Of a stretch of 64,000 nucleotides of DNA, positions 7,131-15,888 are shown piece after piece. Under the pieces are notes generated by a model that searched no databases, was not told the origin of the DNA, and was given only the letters and a program-made list of their open reading frames with translations. Each line of letters opens with the position of its first letter. Position 1 is the first letter of the stretch. A program made the translations under genes and the position numbers. The stretch is from Lentibacillus sediminis (GTDB lineage: Bacteria; Bacillota; Bacilli; Bacillales; Amphibacillaceae), in assembly GCF_002763455.1 (NCBI RefSeq), contig NZ_NIXK01000002.1:310001-374000 (forward strand), written 5' to 3'.

Positions 7131-9413
7131 TCAGGATGACTTTTCTTCAGCGGACTGTGTTACCAAAACAGAGCGTGGCTTGCTCCCTTCATATGGACCA
7201 ACAATGCCTCTGTCTTCCATTGCATCAATCAGCCTTGCCGCCCGGGTATAGCCGATGCGGAAGCGGCGCTGCAGCATGGAAACACTTGCGCTTTGCATTT
7301 CAGTGATCATCTGAACGGCATCATCATACAGTTCATCATCTACTTCTTCTTGTGTTTCATTTGCTTCCTCCGGGATCATTTCCTCCTGATACGATGCTTT
7401 TTGCTGATCAATACAATGGTCAACAACACGTTCCACTTCTTCATCAGATAAAAACGCTCCCTGCACCCGCATCGGCTTGGAATTGCCAACAGGCAAGAAC
7501 AGCATGTCCCCTCTGCCAAGCAGCTTATCCGCCCCGCCGGAATCCAGGATCGTCCGGGAATCGGTCGCAGAAGAAACACTGAAGGCGATCCGGGAAGGGA
7601 TATTCGCTTTAATGACCCCTGTAATGACATCGACGGACGGTCGCTGTGTCGCAATGATGAGGTGAATACCTGCCGCCCGAGCCATTTGCGCAAGCCGGGT
7701 GATCGAATCTTCCACATCATTGGAAGCAACCATCATTAAGTCAGCAAGTTCATCCACAAGAACGACGATGTACGGCAGGTTTGGCTGCTGGTCAGCCTCT
7801 TCAACCGTTTGGTTATATTTGCGGATATACTCATTATATCCTTCAATATTGCGCGTCCCGGTATCTGAAAACAACTCGTATCTTCTCTCCATCTCGGAAA
7901 CTACTTTTTTCAACGCTTTGGACGCCTTTTTCGGGTCTGTCACAACGGGTGCCAATAAATGCGGAATGCCGTTATATACATTTAGCTCCACTTTTTTCGG
8001 GTCGATCATCATCATTTTTACCTCATGCGGTTTGGTGCGCATCAGAATGGTTGTAATAATTCCATTCACACAGACACTTTTCCCGCTTCCTGTGGCACCA
8101 GCAATCAGGAGATGAGGCATTTTATTCAGTTCACCCACTACTGCCTCCCCGGAAATATCACGGCCAAGGGCAAATAACAGCTTCGCATTTTGCTTGCTCC
8201 ATGTATTATCAAGCACCTCACGCAGTGAAACCATGGCGATTTCCTGATTGGGCACTTCGATTCCGACAGCCGATTTACCCGGGATGGGCGCTTCAATCCG
8301 AATATCCTTCGCCGCCAATGCCAGTGCCAGGTCATCATGCAGATTGACAATTTTGCTGACCTTAACTCCTGCTTCCGGATACACTTCATATTTGGTGACT
8401 GCAGGACCGACATGGACTTTGGTAACTCTTGCTTTAACCCCGAAACTTTGAAATGTTCGCTCCAGCTTCCTCACTGTAGCCTGGATCTGCGACTTTTCCT
8501 GCGTCTGGGAATTTTGCTGGGGTTCTGCCAGCAATTTCGGTGACGGCAGTTCGTACTCGTGGTTTTCCGGTTCCGTCATTGGCATGTCCTCTATGTCGTC
8601 CGCTTGCGCCGGTTCGCTCTCTGTAACACTTGTTTGTTCTACAGGCTGTTCTTTCGGTACAGCAGGCTCTGAAAATGAATAGGTCACTTCATTGAAATCC
8701 TCAATCAGCGGCTCTTCCTTTTGAGGCGTTTCCTCACGGACGGATTCAACCGGCTGGGAGGATTCACGCTGTTCTTTCTTTCTCGCTCGTGTCTCTTTCC
8801 GGTTCTTCCGCAAAGCCAGTATTCTTTCACTCAGCTTTTTCCATGTCTTAGAGAAAATATCTCCCAAAGACAACTCAGTCATAAACACGACTCCAATGAT
8901 AATGGAAAACGCTGCGACAATTTGTGCTCCTGCTGAAGAAAATAAAAAATAGCAGATGGTGAACAGGAGGCCGCCAATCATACCCCCGCCTGTCTGCACG
9001 GCTATGCCTTCTCCGTTCATATAGAAAAGGAAATGATTCCATGTTGCCCCAAGGATTGAAACGTCTCCTGCCAGCACCTGCAGCCGCTCCATTGTCTGAA
9101 TATGTGTCAAGAGAACAATCCCGGCAAACAGAATATAAAAGCCGGTGACCTTTCTGTTGGAAAAATCCGGCCATCTTCTTTTTATAAGAAGGATGATCCC
9201 AGTAATAAACAGGAAAAGAGATGCGACAAAATACCAAATCCCCAAAAGAAAGCGGAACAGATACTCCAGGCCACCGGGAATAGCTCCATCACTGATCGCA
9301 CTCGCCCCGCTGCCAAAAATAGCAAGGAAGATAAATAATAATCCGAGCAGTTCCAGTTTCATCTGTTTTTTCAGCTTGCCGCCTTTACGTTTATTTCTTC
9401 TTTTCTTCGCCAT
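7131..9413 (-). CDS. spoIIIE: SpoIIIE, FtsK-family DNA translocase
   Basis: 760 aa (B. subtilis SpoIIIE is 787). Pumps the chromosome into the forespore and clears DNA from division septa. A basic N-terminus precedes about four membrane spans (residues 20-180), then an acidic linker (200-310), then the hexameric motor with Walker A GATGSGKS at 439-446 and Walker [11 protein letters not shown] at 550-559. The last 70 residues form the winged-helix gamma domain that reads chromosome polarity. All expected parts are present. Downstream ymfC begins 18 bp later; upstream a terminator separates it from ylzJ. Confidence 0.97.
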   Translation of the reverse strand: MAKKRRNKRKGGKLKKQMKLELLGLLFIFLAIFGSGASAISDGAIPGGLEYLFRFLLGIWYFVASLFLFITGIILLIKRRWPDFSNRKVTGFYILFAGIVLLTHIQTMERLQVLAGDVSILGATWNHFLFYMNGEGIAVQTGGGMIGGLLFTICYFLFSSAGAQIVAAFSIIIGVVFMTELSLGDIFSKTWKKLSERILALRKNRKETRARKKEQRESSQPVESVREETPQKEEPLIEDFNEVTYSFSEPAVPKEQPVEQTSVTESEPAQADDIEDMPMTEPENHEYELPSPKLLAEPQQNSQTQEKSQIQATVRKLERTFQSFGVKARVTKVHVGPAVTKYEVYPEAGVKVSKIVNLHDDLALALAAKDIRIEAPIPGKSAVGIEVPNQEIAMVSLREVLDNTWSKQNAKLLFALGRDISGEAVVGELNKMPHLLIAGATGSGKSVCVNGIITTILMRTKPHEVKMMMIDPKKVELNVYNGIPHLLAPVVTDPKKASKALKKVVSEMERRYELFSDTGTRNIEGYNEYIRKYNQTVEEADQQPNLPYIVVLVDELADLMMVASNDVEDSITRLAQMARAAGIHLIIATQRPSVDVITGVIKANIPSRIAFSVSSATDSRTILDSGGADKLLGRGDMLFLPVGNSKPMRVQGAFLSDEEVERVVDHCIDQQKASYQEEMIPEEANETQEEVDDELYDDAVQMITEMQSASVSMLQRRFRIGYTRAARLIDAMEDRGIVGPYEGSKPRSVLVTQSAEEKSS

Positions 9414-9456
9414 CTTTTCACCCCGATTCCTCTTAAGGCAATCCTACATGAATAGT

Positions 9457-9487
9457 AAACCCCTGCCTGGAAAATGGCAAGGGCTTT
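9457..9487 (-). terminator. Terminator between ylzJ and spoIIIE
   Basis: Minus-strand stem CCCTTGCC pairing with GGCAGGGG (one G-U), extended by A-T pairs at the base, followed by only a short T run. Moderate strength; it probably ends the tepA-ylzJ transcript. Confidence 0.6.
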
Positions 9488-9578
9488 TCTTTCATTATAG
9501 CATAAAAACCGGGAAAAAGATGGTACTGGTTTTATCATAGGTTAACAGGCAGTCAGACCCACTTAATGAAGTTTCACT

Positions 9579-9788
9579 TTATTTTGGCAGAACCGATCCG
9601 GGAGCGTATCTTTCATTCAAAAAATCCTGCGGGTCTGTAGACAAAAGCCGCAGTAGCTGATAAGAGCCGTCAGCTGTTTGTTCCACATAAACAGAACGGC
9701 CCTCATACGTAACAAAATGTCTGCCAGCAGTAGGGTCTGCTGTTTCAGGGAAAATATCTTCCTGAGCTAATGGTGTGTATAAAATCAT
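9579..9788 (-). CDS. ylzJ: YlzJ-like protein
   Basis: 69 aa small protein of the YlzJ family, function unknown. It begins [15 protein letters not shown] and has no membrane segment or recognisable catalytic motif. The ATG overlaps the tepA stop in an ATGA arrangement, so translation is coupled to tepA. The same tepA-ylzJ pairing is found in other Bacillaceae, which supports reality of this short gene. Confidence 0.8.
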   Translation of the reverse strand: MILYTPLAQEDIFPETADPTAGRHFVTYEGRSVYVEQTADGSYQLLRLLSTDPQDFLNERYAPGSVLPK

Positions 9789-10522
9789 TGGATCACCTGA
9801 TTTCCCGGCTGGTTCCCGATGAAACCATTGACTTTTTCCATCGCTTCCTTGACACCGCCGACCCCGTCAATCAGTCCATAATCCACTGCGTCTTTTCCAA
9901 CCACATTGGTGCCGATATCCCTCGTCAGATTGCCCTTGGCAAACATTAATTCCTTGAACTTCTCTTCCTTGATATTGGAGTGATTGACAACAAAATCAAT
10001 CACCCGATCCTGCATTTTATCCAGATATTCAAATGTTTGCGGCACCCCGATAACAAGTCCGTTCAACCGGACAGGGTGAATCGTCATTGTGGCAGTCGGT
10101 ACAATATAAGAATAATCTGTCGCAACAGCAATCGGCACGCCAATCGAATGGCCGCCGCCAAGGACAATCGACACGGTTGGTTTGGAAATGGAAGCCACCA
10201 TTTCCGCCAGAGCCAGCCCTGCCTCAACATCTCCCCCGACTGTGTTGAGCATGACAATCAGCCCTTCAATTTTCGGGTTTTGCTCAACAGCAATCAGCTG
10301 TGGCAGCAGATGTTCATATTTGGTTGTTTTATTTTGCGGCGGCAGTTGCACATGGCCTTCCACCTGCCCAATAATTGTAAGTACATGAATATTGGAATCC
10401 GGGGCCTGTGGCACGTTTGCCTGACCGAGCTGCTGAATCTTTTGAACCAATGCGGAGGTATTCTGTGACTTGTCCTCCTGATTCTGATCTTCTTTTTTAT
10501 CCGGATTGTTATTGTCCGTCAT
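9785..10522 (-). CDS. tepA: TepA, ClpP-class translocation-enhancing peptidase
   Basis: 245 aa ClpP/crotonase-fold protein. In B. subtilis TepA was linked to protein export and spore outgrowth. After a hydrophilic, disordered N-terminus (about 1-40) the ClpP-like core has a likely nucleophile Ser126 in GGGHSIGVP and His149 in MTIHPVR. No signal peptide. The ATG at 10522 ([10 protein letters not shown]) follows AAAGGAGTGATC; upstream in-frame codons to 10585 have no site. In B. subtilis rnjB lies between dapA and tepA; here it is missing. The gene overlaps ylzJ by 4 bp. Confidence 0.9.
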   Translation of the reverse strand: MTDNNNPDKKEDQNQEDKSQNTSALVQKIQQLGQANVPQAPDSNIHVLTIIGQVEGHVQLPPQNKTTKYEHLLPQLIAVEQNPKIEGLIVMLNTVGGDVEAGLALAEMVASISKPTVSIVLGGGHSIGVPIAVATDYSYIVPTATMTIHPVRLNGLVIGVPQTFEYLDKMQDRVIDFVVNHSNIKEEKFKELMFAKGNLTRDIGTNVVGKDAVDYGLIDGVGGVKEAMEKVNGFIGNQPGNQVIQ

Positions 10523-10680
10523 TCCGATCACTCCTTTTCCATTACAAAGTCTACCTGTAGTATGAACCGAAATGGAGAGGAACATGCTAATATTTCGTAA
10601 AAACCGGGCAATCAGTGTCTCATTTAAAAAATGATTGCTTCAAGACCTTACATGTACGTAAGTTTATTCTTTTTTCCGTT

Positions 10681-10712
10681 AAAAAAATACCGGCTTGTTA
10701 CAGCCGATATTT
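10681..10712 (-). terminator. Rho-independent terminator after dapA
   Basis: Minus-strand stem ATATCGGCT with AGCCGGTAT (one G-U pair), 6-nt loop GTAACA, then seven T. It begins right at the dapA stop codon and ends the asd-dapG-dapA unit. Confidence 0.92.
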
Positions 10713-10713
10713 T

Positions 10714-11580
10714 TTATTGGTCAATTAATTCTTTTAATTCTGCTTTCTCCTCTTCTGTCAGAGCAAGCAGCGGCAGTCTTACAATACCAGTGTCCAGCCC
10801 CTTCATTTGCAGTGCTGCTTTCACCGGAGCAGGAGATGGCTGTTTGAATAAGCCTCGCATCAGCGGCAGTATTTGCCGGTGCTTGGCGGCTGCCTCATTG
10901 ACCTCGCCGCTTTTGTATAACTGAATCATTTCTTGTAGTTCATTGCCGATGATATGCGAGGCAACGGAAATGACGCCATCCGCACCGACTGCTAAGAGTG
11001 GCAGGGTTAACCCGTCTTCCCCGCTGTACAGGGTAAAATCATCACTGGTTCGTTCAATGACTTCCGCCGCCAGATCCAAATCACAGGAAGCCTCTTTGAC
11101 AGAGACAATATTATCTATTTTGCTTAGTTCAATGATCGTTTCTGCATCCATTTTGACGACAGAACGCCCCGGAATGTTGTAAAGCATAACAGGCAATGAT
11201 GTTTCCCCGGCAATTGCTTTAAAATGGGCATACATGCCGCGCTGTGTCGGCTTGTTATAATACGGGGCAACAACCATTGCCGCATCCACTCCAACTTCTT
11301 CCGCCTTTTTCGTCAGCGCAATCGAGGCAAGCGTATCATTGCTGCTTGTGCCTGCGATTACAGGCACACGCCGCTTGACTGTATCAACAACATGCTTAAT
11401 CAGTTGGATTTTTTCCTCAATGGACAAAGTTGGAGATTCACCAGTCGTTCCGTTGATCACAAGTCCTTGGGTGCCATTGTCCAGAAGGTATTCAATCAGG
11501 ATGGAAGTTTGTTCATAATCCACGCCGCCTTCTTTGTTGAACGGAGTCACCATTGCTGTCAGCACGCGGCCAAAATTCAT
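10714..11580 (-). CDS. dapA: 4-hydroxy-tetrahydrodipicolinate synthase
   Basis: 288 aa TIM-barrel aldolase that condenses pyruvate with aspartate semialdehyde, first committed step to diaminopimelate, lysine and dipicolinate. The Schiff-base Lys162 (SVKEAS), Tyr134 (MLYNIPGR) and the GTTGE motif at 44-48 are in place. The ATG at 11580 (MNFGRVLTA) was chosen because AAAGGTG lies just upstream; an in-frame GTG at 11589 overlaps that site and the dapG stop. It follows dapG by 5 bp. Confidence 0.97.
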   Translation of the reverse strand: MNFGRVLTAMVTPFNKEGGVDYEQTSILIEYLLDNGTQGLVINGTTGESPTLSIEEKIQLIKHVVDTVKRRVPVIAGTSSNDTLASIALTKKAEEVGVDAAMVVAPYYNKPTQRGMYAHFKAIAGETSLPVMLYNIPGRSVVKMDAETIIELSKIDNIVSVKEASCDLDLAAEVIERTSDDFTLYSGEDGLTLPLLAVGADGVISVASHIIGNELQEMIQLYKSGEVNEAAAKHRQILPLMRGLFKQPSPAPVKAALQMKGLDTGIVRLPLLALTEEEKAELKELIDQ

Positions 11581-11585
11581 TGTTA

Positions 11586-12830
11586 TCACCTTTCTTTTGC
11601 ATAAAGTGGGGAATGGGAACTTAACTTAAAATTCTCATGCAGTGCATTCACTGCGGTCTTTAAATCTTTCTGATGCACAAGCACCCAGATAGTAGTATGA
11701 CTGTCTGCCGCTTGCAGGATTTGCACGTCTGCATTAATTAGTGCCTGCACGATCTTCGATGCAACACCGGGAATTCCCGCCATCCCTGCCCCTACTGCCG
11801 ACACTTTTGCACAGCCTGCGGTAATCTCCGGCTGAAACCCCAGTCGGCCGAGGATCGCTGCAGCTTTTTTTGTAAACGGCTCGGGAATGGTGTAGGCGAC
11901 ACAGCTTGGTGAAATATTAATAAAATCAACGGAGATCCCCGCTGCAGCCATTGCTTTAAATATCTCCGACTGCATCTGGCTGGTTTCTTCTTTCGTTTGC
12001 ACTTTAATCTGTGTCAGGGAGGTCATATGAGCAATCCCCGTGACCGGCCTGCCGGAGACGCCGTCAAACTCTTCCCCCTTAGGAGGTGAGGAGGTTACCA
12101 GCGTCCCCTCATCCTGCAGATAGGTGCAGCGGATGCGCATCGGTATTTTGCTTTCGATGGCGATCTCCACCGCCCGAGGATGAACCACTTTTGCTCCCTG
12201 ATAAGCGAGATTGCAAATTTCTGTGTATGTTACGGTATCCAACGGTCTTGCTTGAGACACGATACGCGGATCTGCCGTCATAATCCCATTGACATCGGTA
12301 AAAATATCGGTGCATACCGCGCCCACTGCCTTGGCAAGAGCGGTCGCCGTCGTATCACTGCCGCCCCTGCCGATTGTCGTGATTTCCCCTGCAGCCGTCT
12401 GGCCTTGAAAGCCGGCAACCACAACAACATCATTTGTTTCCAGTTCATGAAAAACCCGCTTAGGGTTCACCTGTTTAATCTTCGCCTCTGTAAAATCCGC
12501 TGTTGTGAGAATGCCGGCTTGCGGACCCGTTAAAGCTGCTGCAGAAACGTTTTGTTGCTTTAATTCATTGGACAGCACTGCCGCAGATATGGTTTCCCCG
12601 CAGGACAGAAGCATATCCATTTCCCGGTTCGTATTATGCTGAGCGGGAAAGCCGACAAGATTCAGCAGGGTATCCGTGGCATAAGGGGCTGGTTTACGCC
12701 CCATTGCAGAGACGACAACTACCAATTTATATTGTTGCTTGAGTGCAGCTTTAATATGCTGAATCACGAAGCCGCGGTTTTCCTCGGTCTCGACAGAGGT
12801 GCCGCCAAACTTCTGAACAAGTATCTGCAT
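11586..12830 (-). CDS. dapG: Aspartate kinase I (diaminopimelate-regulated type)
   Basis: 414 aa, phosphorylates aspartate at the head of the lysine/dipicolinate branch. The N-terminal kinase motif KFGGTS is at residues 7-12 and a GRGGSDTTA segment follows in the amino-acid kinase fold; two ACT domains occupy about 265-410. Its position between asd and dapA, as in B. subtilis, points to the DapG isozyme rather than LysC; feedback by diaminopimelate is inferred from that family. Spacing to asd is 12 bp. Confidence 0.94.
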   Translation of the reverse strand: MQILVQKFGGTSVETEENRGFVIQHIKAALKQQYKLVVVVSAMGRKPAPYATDTLLNLVGFPAQHNTNREMDMLLSCGETISAAVLSNELKQQNVSAAALTGPQAGILTTADFTEAKIKQVNPKRVFHELETNDVVVVAGFQGQTAAGEITTIGRGGSDTTATALAKAVGAVCTDIFTDVNGIMTADPRIVSQARPLDTVTYTEICNLAYQGAKVVHPRAVEIAIESKIPMRIRCTYLQDEGTLVTSSPPKGEEFDGVSGRPVTGIAHMTSLTQIKVQTKEETSQMQSEIFKAMAAAGISVDFINISPSCVAYTIPEPFTKKAAAILGRLGFQPEITAGCAKVSAVGAGMAGIPGVASKIVQALINADVQILQAADSHTTIWVLVHQKDLKTAVNALHENFKLSSHSPLYAKER

Positions 12831-12842
12831 ATAAACACGACC

Positions 12843-13889
12843 TTACAGCCATTTATTTTGAATTAAACGCTCAGCTATTTGTATGGTATTCCAGGCAGCA
12901 CCCTTGATAAGATTGTCAGAGACTACCCACAAATGGAATCCATTATCATCATTCAAATCCTTACGTACACGCCCGACAAAGACCTCTTCTTTATTTGCAG
13001 CACTCTGCGGCGTTGGATAAGTTTGTGTTGCCGGATCGTCTTCAAGAATAATTCCCTCGGCATCTTTTAGAACATCCCACAGATCTGCCACTTGCAATCC
13101 TGCTTTTTCCACTTCCACATAGACACTTTCTGCGTGGGAAGTGAAAAACGGCAAGCGGACACAGGTTGCTGCGACAGACAGATCCTCGGCATGCATGATT
13201 TTTTTCGTTTCATTGATCATTTTCATTTCTTCAAATGTATAGCCATTTTCCTGGAATACATCAATTTGCGGGAGTGCATTGAAAGCAATTGGATAGTGCT
13301 TCTCATCTCCCTTTACGGGCAGCAGCTCTGCTTTCATTTCATTGCCTTCCAAATAATCCCTGGATTGTGTTTCCAGTTCGAGATTAGCCTGGTTTCCTGC
13401 TCCCGAGACGGCCTGATATGTCGAGACGATCACTCGGTTCAGACCAAACGCCGCTTGAATTGGTTTCAGGGCGGCTACCATTTGAATCGTGGAGCAATTC
13501 GGGTTGGCAATGATTCCCTGATGATGCTGAATATCACCTTCGTTTACCTCAGGAACGACAAGCGGCACTTTCTCATCCATGCGGAATGCACTTGTGTTAT
13601 CCACTACAACGGCTCCGCGCTTGACTGCCTCAGGAGCAAGCTGTTTCGATACAGAACCGCCCGCAGAAAACAGGGCGATATCCACCCCGTCAAAACTTTC
13701 CGGCACGGCTGCTTCCACTGTAATTTCCGTATTTTTAAAGGTTATTGTTTTTCCTGCAGATCGTTCGGATGATAAAAGTTTTAATGTTTGAACAGGGAAG
13801 TCTTTATCTTCAAGCATTTCGATGATTTTCTGTCCTACTGCTCCCGTTGCTCCGACGACTGCCAGGTTGTAAGCTGTTTTCTCTGTCAT
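12843..13889 (-). CDS. asd: Aspartate-semialdehyde dehydrogenase
   Basis: 348 aa. Reduces aspartyl phosphate to aspartate semialdehyde with NADPH. The nucleotide-binding GATGAVG is at residues 13-19, the catalytic Cys132 lies in NPNCSTIQ, and the likely general base His252 in FTSHAES. Full length. It is transcribed with dapG and dapA and follows spoVFB by 66 bp, so it can supply substrate for dipicolinate synthesis in the mother cell when the upstream pair is induced. Confidence 0.97.
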   Translation of the reverse strand: MTEKTAYNLAVVGATGAVGQKIIEMLEDKDFPVQTLKLLSSERSAGKTITFKNTEITVEAAVPESFDGVDIALFSAGGSVSKQLAPEAVKRGAVVVDNTSAFRMDEKVPLVVPEVNEGDIQHHQGIIANPNCSTIQMVAALKPIQAAFGLNRVIVSTYQAVSGAGNQANLELETQSRDYLEGNEMKAELLPVKGDEKHYPIAFNALPQIDVFQENGYTFEEMKMINETKKIMHAEDLSVAATCVRLPFFTSHAESVYVEVEKAGLQVADLWDVLKDAEGIILEDDPATQTYPTPQSAANKEEVFVGRVRKDLNDDNGFHLWVVSDNLIKGAAWNTIQIAERLIQNKWL

Positions 13890-13955
13890 GTAAATACTCC
13901 CTTCGCCATGTAACTAAAATAATTGTAAACTCTTAGCTATTCATTGTACCACAAA

Positions 13956-14546
13956 TCAGCTGCTGTAAGGTATAATAACAGGCTGGATCTGCTGTTGGTT
14001 GAGTGCCGCTTTGACAGTCTCCTCGAGCAGTGTCATATCGGCCACCAGCGAATTTGGCTTACTGTATGGGTCATCCTGGCCATAGGGAATAAAATAAATA
14101 TGCTTCGTCACCATCAGCCGCATCAAATTCACCCCATTAAGCCCCAGTGCATCATTGGTGGAAATTCCCAATACGACAGGCCGCTGATTGCGTATCGTAG
14201 ATTTTGCTGCCATTAGAATGGGAGAATCGGTCAGTGCGTTGGCAAGCTTGCTCAGTGAGTTGCCGGTCATTGGGGCAATCACCATGCAGTCCAGCGGGTT
14301 CTTCGGGCCGAGTGGTTCTGCTTCGGGAATTGTAGAAATGACCTTCCTGCCCGTGATGGATTCTATTCTCCCGATATGTTCACTTGCCTTACCGTGCTTG
14401 GTATCTGTATTTTTTACCGTGTGGGAAATAATTGGGATCACTTCTGCTTTTTCTTCCATCAGTTTCTCCAGTTGCGGAAAGACTTTTTTATGCATGTGGT
14501 GCGAGCCGGATAACCCAAAACCGATGCGCTTTCCTGCTAAATTCAT
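13956..14546 (-). CDS. spoVFB: Dipicolinate synthase subunit B
   Basis: 196 aa flavoprotein-fold subunit (starts GKRIGFGLSGSHHMHK after the Met-Asn-Leu-Ala leader) of dipicolinate synthase, which makes the spore-core chelator dipicolinic acid from dihydrodipicolinate in the mother cell. The ATG overlaps the spoVFA stop by 4 bp (ATGA), typical of tightly coupled subunits. Confidence 0.96.
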   Translation of the reverse strand: MNLAGKRIGFGLSGSHHMHKKVFPQLEKLMEEKAEVIPIISHTVKNTDTKHGKASEHIGRIESITGRKVISTIPEAEPLGPKNPLDCMVIAPMTGNSLSKLANALTDSPILMAAKSTIRNQRPVVLGISTNDALGLNGVNLMRLMVTKHIYFIPYGQDDPYSKPNSLVADMTLLEETVKAALNQQQIQPVIIPYSS

Positions 14547-15427
14547 GTTAGGCTCCCATCCTCCCTTAGTATTTGCTTAATGACATCTGCCAGTATTTTC
14601 CCAGCTGTCCGTGGTGCAACGACGCCGGGCAGGCTTCTGGCCAGAATTGCCTGAATTCCGCGCTGCTTGGCATAAGCGAAGTCCGTTCCTCCTGGCTTGG
14701 AAGCAAGATCAAAAATTAAGGCATGTGACGGCAGCTGCTGGATGGAGTCTTTGTTGACAACCGGTGCCGGTACGGTATTAATTAACAAATCACACCCGCT
14801 CGTTGCTTCATGCAACTCTTCCAGAGGGACTGCAGTCAATCCCATTTCCGTGATTCTCGCCAAATCCTTAATACTATTGGCGCTGACCGATACTTTGGCA
14901 CCGAGCGCAGAAAACTTATTGGCAACCGTATTGCCGACCCTTCCAAATCCTACGACGATTACACGTGACCCATGGATAGTATAATCGGTGTTCTCGATTG
15001 CCATCATAATTGCGCCTTCTGCTGTGGGAATCGAGTTATAGATTGCTACGTCATCCCGGTTCAAGAGCGGAATGAGGGATATATTCGCTTCTTTTGCTGC
15101 CGATTTGATAAAATCATTGGCGATGCCAGTAAATACCTTGACAGACGGTTTTAATTCTTTGAACCATTGCCCGGTCAGCTGGATGGAATGATCTGAAAAC
15201 ACGGTCTCTACATTTCCCTGGGAATCACACCCTGTAATCGGCAATATGACGATGTCTAAATCTGCCGGATCCAAATCAGTAAAGTCGCTCTGCTTTAGAC
15301 CTGTAAATCCCTGCTCTAATTTATCAAATCCCACAAGGACAATGCCTGCATCAGGTATGGACTGTAATTGCCGGATCAGTTCCAAATAACGGGCATCCCC
15401 GCCGATAACTGCTATTAATTGACTCAT
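14543..15427 (-). CDS. spoVFA: Dipicolinate synthase subunit A
   Basis: 294 aa NAD(P)-dependent dehydrogenase-like subunit. A central Rossmann segment (VIVVGFGRVGNTVANKF) binds the cofactor. Together with SpoVFB it oxidises dihydrodipicolinate to dipicolinate. It is preceded by the ymxH terminator and a candidate sigma-K promoter, fitting late mother-cell expression. The start ATG at 15427 has a GGAGG site about 12 nt upstream. Confidence 0.96.
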   Translation of the reverse strand: MSQLIAVIGGDARYLELIRQLQSIPDAGIVLVGFDKLEQGFTGLKQSDFTDLDPADLDIVILPITGCDSQGNVETVFSDHSIQLTGQWFKELKPSVKVFTGIANDFIKSAAKEANISLIPLLNRDDVAIYNSIPTAEGAIMMAIENTDYTIHGSRVIVVGFGRVGNTVANKFSALGAKVSVSANSIKDLARITEMGLTAVPLEELHEATSGCDLLINTVPAPVVNKDSIQQLPSHALIFDLASKPGGTDFAYAKQRGIQAILARSLPGVVAPRTAGKILADVIKQILREDGSLT

Positions 15428-15473
15428 TGTTCTTTAACAACCTCCAGACTGCGCTTTCGATATGATTTCTTTA

Positions 15474-15501
15474 TAGCTTATGTGGCAGGAAGCCGTTAGT
15501 G
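15474..15501 (-). promoter_or_regulatory. Candidate sigma-K promoter for spoVFA-spoVFB
   Basis: On the minus strand ACATAAGCTA (15483-15474) matches the sigma-K -10 consensus GCATAnnnTA at all but its first base. CACT, a weak match to the short -35 (mACm), lies 14 bp upstream at 15501-15498. The spoVFA start codon is about 46 bp downstream. In B. subtilis spoVF is transcribed by sigma-K, which is why I looked for this form. Confidence 0.45.
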
Positions 15502-15522
15502 ATAGTACTTTTATAAAATCAT

Positions 15523-15562
15523 ACAAAAAGGCTGATATCCCAACATTTCGGGACACCAGCCT
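15523..15562 (-). terminator. Rho-independent terminator upstream of spoVFA (ymxH-distal)
   Basis: Minus-strand stem of 13 pairs (AGGCTGGTGTCCC with GGGATATCAGCCT, two G-U) and an 8-nt loop, followed by TTTTTG. It lies 18 bp past the ymxH stop and isolates the sporulation operon. Confidence 0.9.
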
Positions 15563-15579
15563 ATCTGAGTGTTCAGAGC

Positions 15580-15813
15580 CTATTCCATTTCCACGATAAT
15601 CATATCTTCGCCGATTTTTTTGATGGAGTTCCACCTGATCTTCTGTTCCTCTCCCTCTTTCTTGAGACCAAACCATTTATAATTTGGAATAATGAACGCT
15701 TCAATCTGCCCGGTCTTTTCATTGATTTCCAGATCGGTCTGCCCCAAAATCCCCAGTCTGGCTCCCTCGCTCACATTGACAATCTCCTTGCCGCTGATAT
15801 CCTTGTAGCGCAT
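15580..15813 (-). CDS. ymxH: YlmC/YmxH family sporulation protein (PRC-barrel)
   Basis: 77 aa small PRC-barrel domain protein of the YlmC/YmxH family, linked by annotation to sporulation; its function is not known. The start at 15813 (MRYKDISGKEIVNV) follows a GGGGGAG site; the in-frame codons back to 15828 overlap that site. Terminators flank it on both sides (15854-15888 and 15523-15562), so it is probably transcribed alone or by readthrough from mlpA. Confidence 0.88.
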   Translation of the reverse strand: MRYKDISGKEIVNVSEGARLGILGQTDLEINEKTGQIEAFIIPNYKWFGLKKEGEEQKIRWNSIKKIGEDMIIVEME

Positions 15814-15853
15814 CTGCACTCCCCCCATATCTTTTCCCTACTGCATGTATATG

Positions 15854-15888
15854 CAAAAAAAAATAACCTATGTTAACCATAGGCTATT
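15854..15888 (-). terminator. Terminator overlapping the mlpA stop codon
   Basis: Minus-strand 11-pair stem AATAGCCTATG with CATAGGTTATT (one G-U), 5-nt loop, then nine T. The first arm contains the TAG stop of mlpA, so translating ribosomes could hinder hairpin formation. Confidence 0.9.

Noticed and set aside
10702-10709. GCCGATAT on the plus strand, a sigma-D -10 look-alike
   Set aside because: It is part of the dapA terminator stem, has no TAAA element at the right distance and drives no plus-strand gene.
15434-15676. 80-codon minus-strand open frame overlapping ymxH
   Set aside because: Different frame from the conserved ymxH, no ribosome site, runs through a terminator.
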